Shown here in pieces: positions 8,153 through 16,997 of a stretch of 23,579 bases of DNA. The notes under the pieces were generated by a model that saw only the letters and a program-made list of their open reading frames with translations, did no database searches and was not told the DNA's origin. Both the position numbers and the translations under genes were made by a program. The stretch spans positions 1 to 23,579 of the forward strand of contig CAZFHP010000023.1 in the NCBI GenBank assembly GCA_964519365.1, read 5' to 3'. Positions within the stretch are counted from its first letter, which is position 1. Every line of letters begins with the position of its first letter. The stretch comes from CAZFHP01 sp964519365 (GTDB lineage Bacteria > Babelota > Babeliae > Babelales > RVW-14).

Positions 8153-10126
8153 TTATCTTTGTCTGCCTCGTAAAACGTTTTTATTGACCTCTATTTTAGC
8201 ATTTCTTTGTAAAGATGCAATAAAGGCACCTGTTTGTAAATGACTATTTTGAAATTTATCGTCAGTGCTCTTTTCTGACAGCTTTGTTGCGTCAAACAAT
8301 TTTATATCAGGAAGCTGTATGTTTTGCAATTGAGCAACATAAAACTGTTTTTTATGTCGATATTGTAATAACTGTGATGGGTCAGATAACGTTGAAAACA
8401 TTTTTTTCAGTAATCCGCCTGTTTCAGATAGATCTGGTATTGTTTCATTGCTGCTTATTGATTGTGATTGAACAAAAGTCAATCCATGATCTTTTGCGTA
8501 TTTTTCCAATGTTGTTTTTTTGTTAAAGACAGTATTCCGTGCGGCTTTAACGGCTTTTTTAATCAAGTCTTTTGCTTTAATCGTATAATAATGATCAAGG
8601 ATTTTTTCTTGAAAATCATCAAACTTTTGAATAAAGCTTTGTTGGGTTTGTGTGTGTTGGTAAATAACGTACTTTCCGTTATCATAAAAATAGCCATACT
8701 TGCTTTGTTGTGAATGTACAGAAAATAGCTTTTTAGCCAGCATATTAATATTTTCTTGCCCTTCGATCATACTTTTATCAAGCTTTTCTGTTTCTTGTTG
8801 TTCTATGTTGTTTTTCTTTGCAAATTGTTTAAGTACTTGGGGGTCAGTCTTTGCTTTATGCAAGACCACTTCTAATTCACTTTTAAGTTTTGACAATGCT
8901 CGTTTTGCCTTAAGTGTCTTAATAATTTCGTCTTTTACTTTTTCTAAAGGCTTAGCCGATGCTTTTATTCGTTGCTCTAGCTGTATAATTTCATATCCTT
9001 GAGCTGCTTTTACAATACCCGACAAGCTATTTTCTTCTTGCAACCTAAACGCAGCTTTCTCAAAAGCAGGATCATGTGTTCCTCGCTTAAAGAAACTTGT
9101 TAGGCCCCCGTTGGTTGCAGTTTTTTCATCGAGCGAATATATTTTTGCAAAATCCGCAAATTTTCCAGGTTTTAACTTTACTTCTTCATAGACACTTTGT
9201 GCGGCTTTAAACGCTTCTTCGTCTGTTTTATGCTTAACAGATGGAAACTCAAATAAAATATGACGAACGCGAATCTTAGGAGGAATGCGAAACATAGACG
9301 ACTTGTTTTTGTTGTAATAATCAGTAATCGTTTTATCGTCCAACGTAATTTTTTCAGCATAATCGTCTGTCGAAATTTCCCAATATATCGCTTTGCGTTT
9401 CTCTGGAACACGATATTCTTCTTTGTGTTCGTTAAAAAACTTTAGTAGTGTCTTTTTATCTGGAATATTTTTTTTGCTTTCTTCTAAAAAGTGATCATAC
9501 GGAAAAACAACGACATTAAAGCTCTTTTGTGCATATTGAGACATAAACTTATCACGTTGCTCATAGCGAGAAGCATAATTGGATATACCAATAAACCGTC
9601 TGATAAGTTGTCGTCTAAAGTCATCTTCTTTGCTTTTTTCGTATTCATGTGCCGTTGTAGCCATACTTCGTAAGTGATGCCCATAGGCGTTCATGTTTAC
9701 ACTTCCACGCTCATCAACGATACCTTGAGGCAAAGATTTTACAAACTCTTCTTCAAAATACTTACTTCCTATATGTATATCAAAAGGGCTACTGATCTGA
9801 TCTATCAACAGTTCTTTTATGCTTGTATCAAGAGCAATGTCATGAGGGTTTGCAGACCCATAGTAGTTTTTCAAAAACAATGACTCTGATATTCCAAAGA
9901 TACGGGCATATTCTTTTAACGCATGTAACCGTTGTTGTGTTGTTGCTAGAATCCGTCTGAACTGGTCTAATCGTACTGCTTGCCCATTAACTGTTACAAC
10001 TTTAACATCCCGCCCCCCTGGCGTTCTTAAAAAAAACAGCGACGCGCCGCTTATTGCCAATGCCGCAAAAACAATCCATAACACTGTATGCCATTTTTTC
10101 ATTTCTTTTCTAAAGATATAAATCAT
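8153..10126 (-). CDS. PpiD/SurA-like periplasmic peptidyl-prolyl isomerase
   Basis: This 657-residue folding factor is anchored by one N-terminal membrane helix (about residues 12-33) with the rest in the periplasm. A SurA_N/PpiD-type segment beginning VTVNGQAVRLDQFRRIL follows the anchor. The parvulin-type rotamase domain lies at about 283-387 (RVRHILFEFP, KFADFAKIYSLDE, NGGLTSFFKRG, AAQGYEIIQLEQ). A second region up to the C-terminus resembles the PpiD tail. Length is close to PpiD. ATG at 10126 is supported by AAGGAA in GAGAAGGAACCTTT immediately upstream. PpiD-like proteins assist proteins leaving the Sec translocon, which fits a cell exporting many ankyrin proteins. Confidence 0.85.
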   Translation of the reverse strand: MIYIFRKEMKKWHTVLWIVFAALAISGASLFFLRTPGGRDVKVVTVNGQAVRLDQFRRILATTQQRLHALKEYARIFGISESLFLKNYYGSANPHDIALDTSIKELLIDQISSPFDIHIGSKYFEEEFVKSLPQGIVDERGSVNMNAYGHHLRSMATTAHEYEKSKEDDFRRQLIRRFIGISNYASRYEQRDKFMSQYAQKSFNVVVFPYDHFLEESKKNIPDKKTLLKFFNEHKEEYRVPEKRKAIYWEISTDDYAEKITLDDKTITDYYNKNKSSMFRIPPKIRVRHILFEFPSVKHKTDEEAFKAAQSVYEEVKLKPGKFADFAKIYSLDEKTATNGGLTSFFKRGTHDPAFEKAAFRLQEENSLSGIVKAAQGYEIIQLEQRIKASAKPLEKVKDEIIKTLKAKRALSKLKSELEVVLHKAKTDPQVLKQFAKKNNIEQQETEKLDKSMIEGQENINMLAKKLFSVHSQQSKYGYFYDNGKYVIYQHTQTQQSFIQKFDDFQEKILDHYYTIKAKDLIKKAVKAARNTVFNKKTTLEKYAKDHGLTFVQSQSISSNETIPDLSETGGLLKKMFSTLSDPSQLLQYRHKKQFYVAQLQNIQLPDIKLFDATKLSEKSTDDKFQNSHLQTGAFIASLQRNAKIEVNKNVLRGRQR

Positions 10127-10221
10127 AAAGGTTCCTTCTCTTTTTATATTTTTTCGTACTTTCTTCTTTTTGTATGTTCGTGTTTTATTGAGATTTTACC
10201 GTAAAAGCTTTTTTTTTCCAA

Positions 10222-11172
10222 TTAAATTTGTATAGTTTTTATACTGTCAAACATGCTTTTTGTGTCAATCTCCTGAGTTGTAAACACTTTTCCGTGTTTA
10301 TTTTTTAAAAAATTTTGTTTTAACATGGGCACAAAAGATCGCAAAAAGGTTCGTTGCCGTTTGGCATACCGCAAAGTATTTTGTTGTATTTTTTGAATTA
10401 AGCTATCGATTTTATTTTTATCTTCGCCTTCTTGTATCCATTCAAAGATTTCTTTGTATCCAATCAGTCCCTTTTTAATAACAAATGCTTGCCATGGAGT
10501 GTTTATTAATTTTTTTGTTTCATCAATCCAGCCGGCATCAAGCATTTGAACTGTTCTTTGCATTATTCTTTTGTCTAAAATATGTTTTTCAGGGTTAATA
10601 ACAACAACAGAAACGTTATATGTTACGTCAAATGGCGACGAAAATTGTGGGGCATATTCAGACGGCTTTTGTCCTGTCTTTTCCCATATTGTAATTGCCC
10701 GATTAACACGGTAAATATCATGAGGGTGTAGCTTTTTAGCCCGTTCAGGATCAATTTTATGCAAAAACTCCCATCGTTTTTGTGGGTCGCGTATAGGTAA
10801 TTTTTCTTTATCGTCTTGATTATGAGAATCAAGCTCTTGTGGTGGGAAAAATAACGATTTTATATAAAACAAAGAACCCCCAACAATAAGCGGGGTTTTG
10901 TTTCTTTGAAGTGTTGCATTCGTTGTCGCAATAACACGTGACCGAAACTCGTATGCACTCATATCAGATGGTGTATTTAGAATGTCAAACAAATGGGCTT
11001 TGTAAGAATAATCACGCCAAGCTGGCTTTGCTGTACCAATGGTTAATGGAACATAAAACTGTCCTGTATCGGCATTAATAATTTCAGCTGTGTCGTGCTC
11101 TGCGAGAGTTTCGGCAAAGCCACTTTTCCCGGATGCTGTTGGCCCAATAATAACGAATATATTTTGTTTCAT
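10222..11172 (-). CDS. miaA: tRNA dimethylallyltransferase
   Basis: This 316-residue MiaA adds a dimethylallyl group to A37 of tRNAs reading codons that start with U. The P-loop is GPTASGKS at 10-17. The substrate-binding block INADTGQFY (32-40) with IGTAKP (45-50) follows, then VGGSLFYIKSLF near 97-108. Two positions differ from the usual text: Thr36 where Ser is common in INADS, and GGSLFY where GGTGLY is common. Both are mild and the protein looks functional. Starts 16 nt after the carD-like gene, with no strong ribosome-binding site. Confidence 0.92.
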   Translation of the reverse strand: MKQNIFVIIGPTASGKSGFAETLAEHDTAEIINADTGQFYVPLTIGTAKPAWRDYSYKAHLFDILNTPSDMSAYEFRSRVIATTNATLQRNKTPLIVGGSLFYIKSLFFPPQELDSHNQDDKEKLPIRDPQKRWEFLHKIDPERAKKLHPHDIYRVNRAITIWEKTGQKPSEYAPQFSSPFDVTYNVSVVVINPEKHILDKRIMQRTVQMLDAGWIDETKKLINTPWQAFVIKKGLIGYKEIFEWIQEGEDKNKIDSLIQKIQQNTLRYAKRQRTFLRSFVPMLKQNFLKNKHGKVFTTQEIDTKSMFDSIKTIQI

Positions 11173-11188
11173 ATAGCTTATGCTTAAC

Positions 11189-11740
11189 TTATGTTGTAGA
11201 ATGAGCTTCTTGTGGAGTCACACCTGTCTGCCCATATACAAGATGCTTAAACGGGTTTCTTAATTCTTGAATAACACGTTCTTTATCCATGTTTTTTACG
11301 AGCCGAAATTCTTGAATAAGCAATTCTTCTGTGGATTGAAGCAATGCTCGCTCACCAAAAGAAAGATCTTTTTGTTGTGCAACATACATAAGGTCACGAT
11401 AAATTTTGGCAATATCAACGAGGCGACCGCTTTGTATTTTTGCTTGATAATCTCTATTTCGCCTGCTCCAGCCGCTTGGCGTAAAGTCAATGCGCTCAAG
11501 AAAACGCTCTGGTTTTCTATGTAATTCATCATGTACTTGTTGAATAGTTTCTTGATCACTCGGAAATCTGATACCAATGGTTTTTATGTTATACGTAGGA
11601 ACCAAGATCGTCATATCTTTATACAAGAAAGATAATTTAAGAAACGTGATTTTTTTCCCACCCACACTTTTTTCGTTTATTTCTTCAACAACAGCAACAC
11701 CATGGCTCGGATAAACTACCTTATCATTAAGTTTAAACAT
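11189..11740 (-). CDS. CarD/CdnL-family transcription regulator
   Basis: This 183-residue protein begins MFKLNDKVVYPSHGVAVVEE, the standard opening of the CarD/CdnL RNA-polymerase-interacting domain. The helical C-terminal half has LVDIAKIYRDLMYVAQQKDL and SFGERALLQSTEELL. These proteins bind the RNA polymerase beta subunit and stabilise open complexes at promoters such as those of rRNA. I chose ATG at 11740 rather than the in-frame GTG at 11767, because AAGGAAAA lies six bases before 11740 and inside the longer reading frame. It is the first gene of the minus-strand block, so its promoter should lie in the repeat-rich region to its right. Confidence 0.9.
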   Translation of the reverse strand: MFKLNDKVVYPSHGVAVVEEINEKSVGGKKITFLKLSFLYKDMTILVPTYNIKTIGIRFPSDQETIQQVHDELHRKPERFLERIDFTPSGWSRRNRDYQAKIQSGRLVDIAKIYRDLMYVAQQKDLSFGERALLQSTEELLIQEFRLVKNMDKERVIQELRNPFKHLVYGQTGVTPQEAHSTT

Positions 11741-11826
11741 ATCGTTTTCCTTACCTCTAGTCCCCACAGAAAAATTTCATTCAAAAAAAATACGAAGATA
11801 TTTTATCTTATCAGAAAAAGAATATA

Positions 11827-11864
11827 TTGAACAGGTTTTTAAGAATAATGCTCGTTCTGTTCAA
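11827..11864. repeat. Inverted repeat upstream of carD
   Basis: TTGAACAG at 11827-11834 and CTGTTCAA at 11857-11864 are exact reverse complements separated by 22 nt. They lie between the T-run of the larger hairpin and carD. They could be an operator or part of a leader structure. Confidence 0.5.
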
Positions 11865-11921
11865 AAAAGAAAGTTTACAGAAATTACGGAAGTAAGAACT
11901 ATCGTAATTTCTGTAAACTTT
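11863..11921 (-). terminator. Long hairpin with T-tract, minus orientation
   Basis: Positions 11870-11888 and 11903-11921 form a perfect 19-bp stem with a 14-nt loop. Read on the minus strand, the stem is followed by one C and then six T (11868-11863), the layout of an intrinsic terminator. No minus-strand gene is known to its right, so it would either end an unannotated leftward transcript or act within the carD leader. The stem is longer and more AT-rich than most terminators. Confidence 0.55.
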
Positions 11922-12135
11922 ATCCCCCCTTCACCCTTCTATATAAATCATAGCTGAGTATGATCTAAAAAAGTAACAACTATTATTTTCTGGCAAAAAT
12001 TATGTGAGATAAAGGCTCTTTTTTAAATTAAAAACAAATAAAATATTTTTCCTAAGGGGTGTGTTATGTTTTCAAATATAAATTAACACGAGCTCTCTAC
12101 AAAAAAGTATCGGTTTCTACAGTAAAAACTAGCTC

Positions 12136-12172
12136 GCACGCAAAATTAAAAAATAACAAACGTTTTGCGTGC
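12136..12172. repeat. Inverted repeat, 10-bp arms
   Basis: GCACGCAAAA at 12136-12145 and TTTTGCGTGC at 12163-12172 pair perfectly around a 17-nt AT-rich spacer. A related CGCGTGCGAAAAAA occurs at 12190-12203. It could be a protein-binding site or an RNA stem. There is no clear T-tract on either side. Confidence 0.5.
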
Positions 12173-12230
12173 TCTTAGTAATATAAGTCTCGCGTGCGAA
12201 AAAATATTATACCGTGCGTTTTTATTCGAA

Positions 12231-12258
12231 TTGTGTTTTTCAAAATAATCTCTATACT
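12231..12258 (+). promoter_or_regulatory. Weak candidate promoter for first flippase gene
   Basis: TTGTGT (12231-12236), a 16-nt spacer and TATACT (12253-12258) would start transcription about 42 nt before the ATG at 12307. The -10 box is good and the -35 box poor. Confidence 0.3.
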
Positions 12259-12306
12259 TTGGTTAAGTGCTACAGATAATAATATTCGAAAAAAAACACG
12301 ATTATC

Positions 12307-13686
12307 ATGATATCTCAAAATAAAAATTGCAATTCTTGTGAACATGACAAGATTAAAGAAAAGTTTTTTGTTGGATTTAGATGGAGTGTTATTGGTGGTA
12401 TCACGTATGAAACCATTAAAACCGTTCACAACTTTTTTCTTCTGCAATTTTTAACGGTTATGACGTATGGCCTAATGGGAAGCACGCTTGCACTTGTTTA
12501 TTTTTCAACAAAACTTGCAGACATTGGAACAACACATTCGCTTCCTCCATTTTTTCACTTGTTTAGCAAGAGCAAACAAAACTTTAAAAGACTTTTTTTT
12601 CGCTCTTTTCTTTTTCCTCAAATTATTTTTCTCATCGTTGTATCTATTGCTATAACATTTTTTTATCAAAAACAATTTGGGTATACGTTTTATGTCTTTA
12701 TTTTGCCAACGCTTATTATTCTTGAAACAATACGATCGTTTTTTCGATATTTTTTACATTTTTCATTTAAAAGTAAAACTATCGTATTAATTGAACTAAG
12801 CGTGTTTTTGGTATATGTTTCATCGATCTGGCTTTCGTTTTTTGTTTTAGGTTATCCGTTTTCGCTTAATCTTATTTTTATTCCGCATGTTTTTGATTCA
12901 GGAATAACGGTTATTATCTTTGGGTATCTTATTTCTAAGATTTATAAACAACTTCCAGAAAAAACTGAAACAAAAATACCGTCTCGTGTATCAAAACGTT
13001 TATTGCGTTTACGCTTTTTCAATTATATCTTACGCTTAAGCAAAGATCTTTTTACGAAAAATTTTTTAACGCCTTTTTTTGCGCTTAAATTTGGGCTTTA
13101 TCATGCTGGTGTTTTTCATTTTGCAGGGGTTATTGCAACGTCAATTCAGGCAATCATAAAAGCTGCCATTGGGCAGTCAGGAACAGCGTTTTTAGCAAAT
13201 TTAAAAGAACATCCAGAAAGTGTAAAAAAAAATGCATTTAATCTTTTAAGTCAAAAACTTATGACCGTTCTGACTCCTATTGTTATATTTCTTGGACTTA
13301 ATTATAAATCAATTATAAAGCTCGGCCAAACACACAATAACGTAAATATCACAATCTCGTTTCTTTTGTTACTTTTAATTATTGTGTTTACAGAGTTTTT
13401 TTTCTTTTTGTACGAACAGTTCTATATTATTGAAGAAGCATCACAAAAACTGTGCCTTTTTAAACTCATAGAATTTGTTCTTTTATATGTGCTTGTTATA
13501 GCAAATGGAGGGGGAACGCCTCTTTTAACGTTGCGAAACCTTATTATTGTTAGGCTTGTAAGTTTTACGCTTATTACCATTAACGCTTACTATGTCTGGA
13601 AAATCAGACCAAATCTTAAGACTAGTTGGCTTTATCTTACTTTGTGCACCCTTGGAGCGCTGTTTTTTTCTTTTATCTTTGGCTAA
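12307..13686 (+). CDS. Wzx/MOP-like polytopic membrane protein, copy 1
   Basis: This 459-residue integral membrane protein has roughly twelve hydrophobic spans. The length and paired-helix plan resemble the MOP superfamily, especially Wzx-type flippases that turn lipid-linked sugars across the inner membrane. It opens with a short Cys/Asn-rich cytoplasmic tail, then KFFVGFRWSVIGGITYETIK. Conserved blocks shared with its neighbour include LADIGTTHSLPPFF, LRLSKDLFTKNFLTPFFALK and TEFFFFLYEQFYIIEEA. I recognise no catalytic motif, so the substrate is unknown. No clear Shine-Dalgarno sequence precedes the ATG. The neighbouring genes give no glycan biosynthesis context, which weakens the flippase call. 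Confidence 0.6.
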   Translation: MISQNKNCNSCEHDKIKEKFFVGFRWSVIGGITYETIKTVHNFFLLQFLTVMTYGLMGSTLALVYFSTKLADIGTTHSLPPFFHLFSKSKQNFKRLFFRSFLFPQIIFLIVVSIAITFFYQKQFGYTFYVFILPTLIILETIRSFFRYFLHFSFKSKTIVLIELSVFLVYVSSIWLSFFVLGYPFSLNLIFIPHVFDSGITVIIFGYLISKIYKQLPEKTETKIPSRVSKRLLRLRFFNYILRLSKDLFTKNFLTPFFALKFGLYHAGVFHFAGVIATSIQAIIKAAIGQSGTAFLANLKEHPESVKKNAFNLLSQKLMTVLTPIVIFLGLNYKSIIKLGQTHNNVNITISFLLLLLIIVFTEFFFFLYEQFYIIEEASQKLCLFKLIEFVLLYVLVIANGGGTPLLTLRNLIIVRLVSFTLITINAYYVWKIRPNLKTSWLYLTLCTLGALFFSFIFG

Positions 13687-13777
13687 AAGCCTAAAGTTTG
13701 CTATCATATAGAATATTTATCTAGATTTATCTTGAGCCAGAATTTATAATACACGCTTAGAATACATACGTATAATA

Positions 13778-15154
13778 ATGGTAGTACTCGAAAAAACACC
13801 GGTTTCGTATAAAAAGACATATGATTTTATCAAACATAAGTTTCTATCAGGATTTCGCTGGAATCTCTGGGGAAGTGTTCTATTTGAAACTCTAAAAATA
13901 CTTCATCATGTGCTCTTACTTCACTTTTTGCCAACAGCTATGTTTGGAACTATTGGAACAATTTTTGCCGTTATTTATCTTTCATCTCGTATTGCTGATT
14001 TTGGCATATCAAGTACATTGCCCCCATTTTTTGGGCTCATAACAAAAAGTAAGAACGCATTCAAACAGATCTTTCTGCGCTCTTTTTTATTTCCCCTTAT
14101 TTGTTTTGCGACAGTTTGTGCTTTTACCGCACATTACTTCTATTTAACATCCCGTTTTATTTTCCCTCTTCTTGTTATATCAGAGACTATTCGAGTTCTT
14201 TTGCGTCAATTTTTGCACCTAGCATTTAAAACCAAAACAATAATTATGATCGAGCTCGCTCTTTTTGCCGGCTATCTTGCAATTTTATGGTCATCATATT
14301 TTATGTTTGGATTTGCTCTTTCATACAAGCTTATTTTTGTACCACATTTATTAAATTCATTCGCGGCACTTTTTGCCTTTTCGATAATAATTTATAAACA
14401 CTATCAAGCTTTTCCTGATACTATCACCCAATTACCACTTAGTTTAAATACGCGCATTATGCACACACAGGGCTTCAATTATCTTTTACGATTAAGCCGG
14501 AACGTTTTTACTAGCAATTTATTAACGCCACTTTTTGCCTATAAATTTGGGCTTGCCCAAGCCGGTCTTTTTTACTTAGCCAGCACCATTGCAACAAGTA
14601 CCCGATCTATTGTAAAATCTTCAATTGGCTACTCAGGAGGGGCGTTACTTGCACACTTAAAAGACAGAACATCCAGTGAAAAAATACGGGCGTTTTCAAC
14701 GATCTGTAACAAGCTTGTTATGATTACGGTACCACTTATTATTTTTATGTCCTGCAACTATTCAAATATCATAAAATTGGGAGCAACAAAAAACCTTACA
14801 GGCACAACTATTGCATTCTTATTTCTCTATCTTGTCATTACAGGCACAGAGTTTTTCTTTATTCTCTATGAACAGTTTTATATCGTTGAAGAAGCGGCAA
14901 AAAATCTTTTTCTGTTCAAAATTTTAGAGTTTTTGTGTTTTTATTTCATTGTTATTTCTCAAAACGTTGTCTCCCCTATTATTGCTCTTGTTTCGATTAT
15001 TGCTATTCGTTTTGTAAGTCTTTTGTCTATTGCTATTCATGCGTACTATCGCTGGCGCATTAAGCCAACATGCAAGATTTCTTGGGAATATGTTGGCAGT
15101 TGTATTGCACTCTCTCTTTGTTGTTCGATTATATTTTTTCTTTTTCAGTTTTAG
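13778..15154 (+). CDS. Wzx/MOP-like polytopic membrane protein, copy 2
   Basis: This 458-residue paralogue of the preceding gene has the same hydrophobic profile. In a hand alignment of the first conserved 67 residues (from KHKFLSGFRW to LPPFF) 29 positions are identical to copy 1. Other shared blocks are FTSNLLTPLFAYKFGL and TEFFFILYEQFYIVEEAA. Divergence this deep means the duplication is old and both copies have been kept. The 91-nt gap between the genes and a TATAAT just before the ATG (13771-13776) hint at separate transcription, though I find no good -35 box and no Shine-Dalgarno sequence. Confidence 0.6.
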   Translation: MVVLEKTPVSYKKTYDFIKHKFLSGFRWNLWGSVLFETLKILHHVLLLHFLPTAMFGTIGTIFAVIYLSSRIADFGISSTLPPFFGLITKSKNAFKQIFLRSFLFPLICFATVCAFTAHYFYLTSRFIFPLLVISETIRVLLRQFLHLAFKTKTIIMIELALFAGYLAILWSSYFMFGFALSYKLIFVPHLLNSFAALFAFSIIIYKHYQAFPDTITQLPLSLNTRIMHTQGFNYLLRLSRNVFTSNLLTPLFAYKFGLAQAGLFYLASTIATSTRSIVKSSIGYSGGALLAHLKDRTSSEKIRAFSTICNKLVMITVPLIIFMSCNYSNIIKLGATKNLTGTTIAFLFLYLVITGTEFFFILYEQFYIVEEAAKNLFLFKILEFLCFYFIVISQNVVSPIIALVSIIAIRFVSLLSIAIHAYYRWRIKPTCKISWEYVGSCIALSLCCSIIFFLFQF

Positions 15155-15261
15155 TTGTCGTATTTTTTGCTCAGATATGCGCTAAAGCGTGTGTTTAATT
15201 CTATAAGTCTGTTATGCTTATGTCATACGTAAATTATGTAACAAAAAGGGGTTTAAGAATC

Positions 15262-15888
15262 ATGAAAACGAATATTTTAACGTCTCTTTTTTTAACAGCT
15301 ATCTTCACGAGTTTTTTATTTTTTTTCTTATCGATTTCATGTTTTAGCATGATACATGAAACAAAACATAGATCCCATCCAACCAGCTACGAACTTTGCA
15401 ACCAATTGCACACAGCGCTCTGTCGCGAAAACACTAAACAAGCACACACGCTCGCAAAAGAACTATTAACACTTTGTATAAAATGGCACTCAGATCATGG
15501 CGAAACAATTGTTTTTGTACCCCCTAGATGGCTCATAGAGGCTGTAAATAAAAAATACTCTCGTGGCAACACTCTCCTGCACACAGCAGGACAAATAGGA
15601 TCAAGCATGAGTAATATATTCGACATTCTTTTAATCTGCGGAGCCAATCCTGAGATAACCAATGATCAAAATCAAAATGTATACGATGTCACAGAAGACG
15701 GACAACTTCAAATAAAACTTTATTTCTATGATGAGCCAACAACGGTCGAAGATATGATGATTAACATAAAACGATATTTTATAGACAACATCGCTCCTGT
15801 TATTCACCAAACAAGACGCGAATCACTCGTCCAGCCAGCCGAGCGACCGTCAGGCCAAAAATCGTGTTGTAGTTGTGCTGTTATGTGA
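15262..15888 (+). CDS. Exported ankyrin-type protein ending in a CAAX box (gene 1)
   Basis: This 208-residue protein is the first of the ankyrin array. I chose ATG at 15262 instead of the in-frame ATG at 15214, because AAAGGGG at 15245-15251 precedes it and a typical signal peptide then begins at residue 1 (MKTNILTSLF, hydrophobic core, likely cleavage after CFS before Met). One clear ankyrin unit is visible (RGNTLLHTAGQIG, ILLICGANPEITNDQNQNVYD). The last residues are KSCCSCAVM: CAVM fits a CAAX box for farnesylation, and the two cysteines just upstream resemble the palmitoylation sites beside the CAAX box of H-Ras. No enzymatic domain is visible. A host-membrane effector role is inference. 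Confidence 0.75.
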   Translation: MKTNILTSLFLTAIFTSFLFFFLSISCFSMIHETKHRSHPTSYELCNQLHTALCRENTKQAHTLAKELLTLCIKWHSDHGETIVFVPPRWLIEAVNKKYSRGNTLLHTAGQIGSSMSNIFDILLICGANPEITNDQNQNVYDVTEDGQLQIKLYFYDEPTTVEDMMINIKRYFIDNIAPVIHQTRRESLVQPAERPSGQKSCCSCAVM

Positions 15889-15955
15889 TTTTCCGCTAAA
15901 AACTAGACGTTTTGTATCATTTTGACACAACATATAAGCGCATGTTTAATTCTAT

Positions 15956-15984
15956 TTGACATTTTTTTCATATTTTGTTATTCT
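15956..15984 (+). promoter_or_regulatory. Sigma-70-type promoter of ankyrin gene 2
   Basis: TTGACA at 15956-15961, a 17-nt spacer and TATTCT at 15979-15984. The -35 box sits in CTATTTGACA, shared with the promoters of genes 4 and 5. Predicted transcript start is near 15991, giving a leader of about 99 nt with a 6-bp stem (ATGCTG 16025-16030, CAGCAT 16065-16070) just before the AAGGAG site. Confidence 0.75.
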
Positions 15985-16089
15985 AAAAACAGGTAAGCAA
16001 AATATGCTTATTTCGCTCTTTTAAATGCTGGGATCAGGGTTAAATGTACGAATAGTATTATTCACAGCATAAAACAAAGGAGTTTGTTT

Positions 16090-16953
16090 ATGAAAACTTT
16101 TACAAAAATACTGTTTTCCCTGTGTCTAGGCGTTTTTTTCCTAAGCCACGTAGGATTTTGCGATGATACTGAAACTACAAGCCGCTTATTTCCTGTTCTG
16201 GGAAGCCCTTCCACCCAAAAATCTTCTACAACAAAAACCACGTCTACCCCTATGGTAATTTTACCTTCAATGTCGTTCACACCAGAACAAGTAAAAGCCA
16301 ATGTTTTAAATGCCATAAGGCGCGGTCAAAACAAACAGGTTCAAAGAATTTTAAACGATCATTTTCGAAAACTTAATGACAAAACAATGCAACAGTTTTT
16401 TAAAGAAGCTTTGTTACGATTGCATAATGCCATGGTATCAGGTAATGTTAGATTAAAAACACAACATAAACGCACATGTAAAACGCTTTTGAACTATGAA
16501 GCAACGGTAACTAAAGCATTAGTATTGTGGGCTGAAAGCAATAAATATTTTGGAGCTCTTAGATTTCTTTGTAAACGAAATCGTGGAATTAAAAGATGCC
16601 TCGAGTTAGATGTCAACGCAAAAAACGCCGGGAATACTCCAATACACCGTGCTATTGCAAGAGCAAACGTTCGCGAAGTAAGGAATTATACATTTCATCC
16701 AAAAACTGATATCAATGCAACGAATAAAGATGGCGATCCTTGCTTGTATCAAGCTGTTAGATGCTACCTTAATAGCCCATCTAGACAAACATATCAAGTC
16801 GTTGAAGTTGTTCTTAAGAGAAAGCCGGATTATTCTCTTCGTGGACATGATGGAAAAACAGCAGAAGATCTTTGTCGACAAAAATTTTTCCACACAAATG
16901 ATATAAAATCTAGTGTATGGTACTTACTTCAAGACCATAAACCTCGGGCTTAA
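16090..16953 (+). CDS. Exported ankyrin-type protein (gene 2)
   Basis: This 287-residue protein starts at ATG 16090, seven bases after AAGGAG at 16077-16082. An in-frame TTG six bases earlier is unlikely. The signal peptide is MKTFTKILFSLCLGVFF, with cleavage probably near VGFC. A Ser/Thr/Pro-rich linker and a basic helical region follow, then ankyrin-like units toward the C-terminus (NAGNTPIHRAIARANVREV, DINATNKDGDPCLYQAV, DYSLRGHDGKTAEDL). It ends in HKPRA, with no CAAX box. No catalytic motif is recognised. It is followed after 44 nt by a strong hairpin terminator and preceded by a good promoter, so it is probably transcribed alone. Confidence 0.78.
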   Translation: MKTFTKILFSLCLGVFFLSHVGFCDDTETTSRLFPVLGSPSTQKSSTTKTTSTPMVILPSMSFTPEQVKANVLNAIRRGQNKQVQRILNDHFRKLNDKTMQQFFKEALLRLHNAMVSGNVRLKTQHKRTCKTLLNYEATVTKALVLWAESNKYFGALRFLCKRNRGIKRCLELDVNAKNAGNTPIHRAIARANVREVRNYTFHPKTDINATNKDGDPCLYQAVRCYLNSPSRQTYQVVEVVLKRKPDYSLRGHDGKTAEDLCRQKFFHTNDIKSSVWYLLQDHKPRA

Positions 16954-16997
16954 AAAAAATAGAGCTAAAACATAGCATTTTGTCTTGACGATTACAA

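Larger units (their letters stand above)
11741..12306. other. 566-nt divergent intergenic region without a supported gene
   Basis: This region separates the carD-led block (minus) from the first flippase (plus). I find no credible ORF. It is very AT-rich and holds three inverted repeats: 11827-11834/11857-11864, 11870-11888/11903-11921, and 12136-12145/12163-12172. A perfect TATAAT occurs on the minus strand at 12211-12206 without an obvious -35 box. A small RNA is possible, but I do not recognise tmRNA, RNase P, SRP or 6S sequence. Confidence 0.6.

Noticed and set aside
11741..12306. tmRNA, RNase P RNA or SRP RNA in the long intergenic region
   Set aside because: I looked on both strands for their conserved cores and found none.
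12175..12447. 90-residue minus-strand reading frame over the start of the first flippase gene
   Set aside because: No ribosome site, low-complexity composition, and most of it lies antisense to well-supported coding sequence.
13681..13691. GGCT-AAA-AGCC hairpin at the end of the first flippase gene as a terminator
   Set aside because: Only four pairs with a three-base loop and no T-tract.
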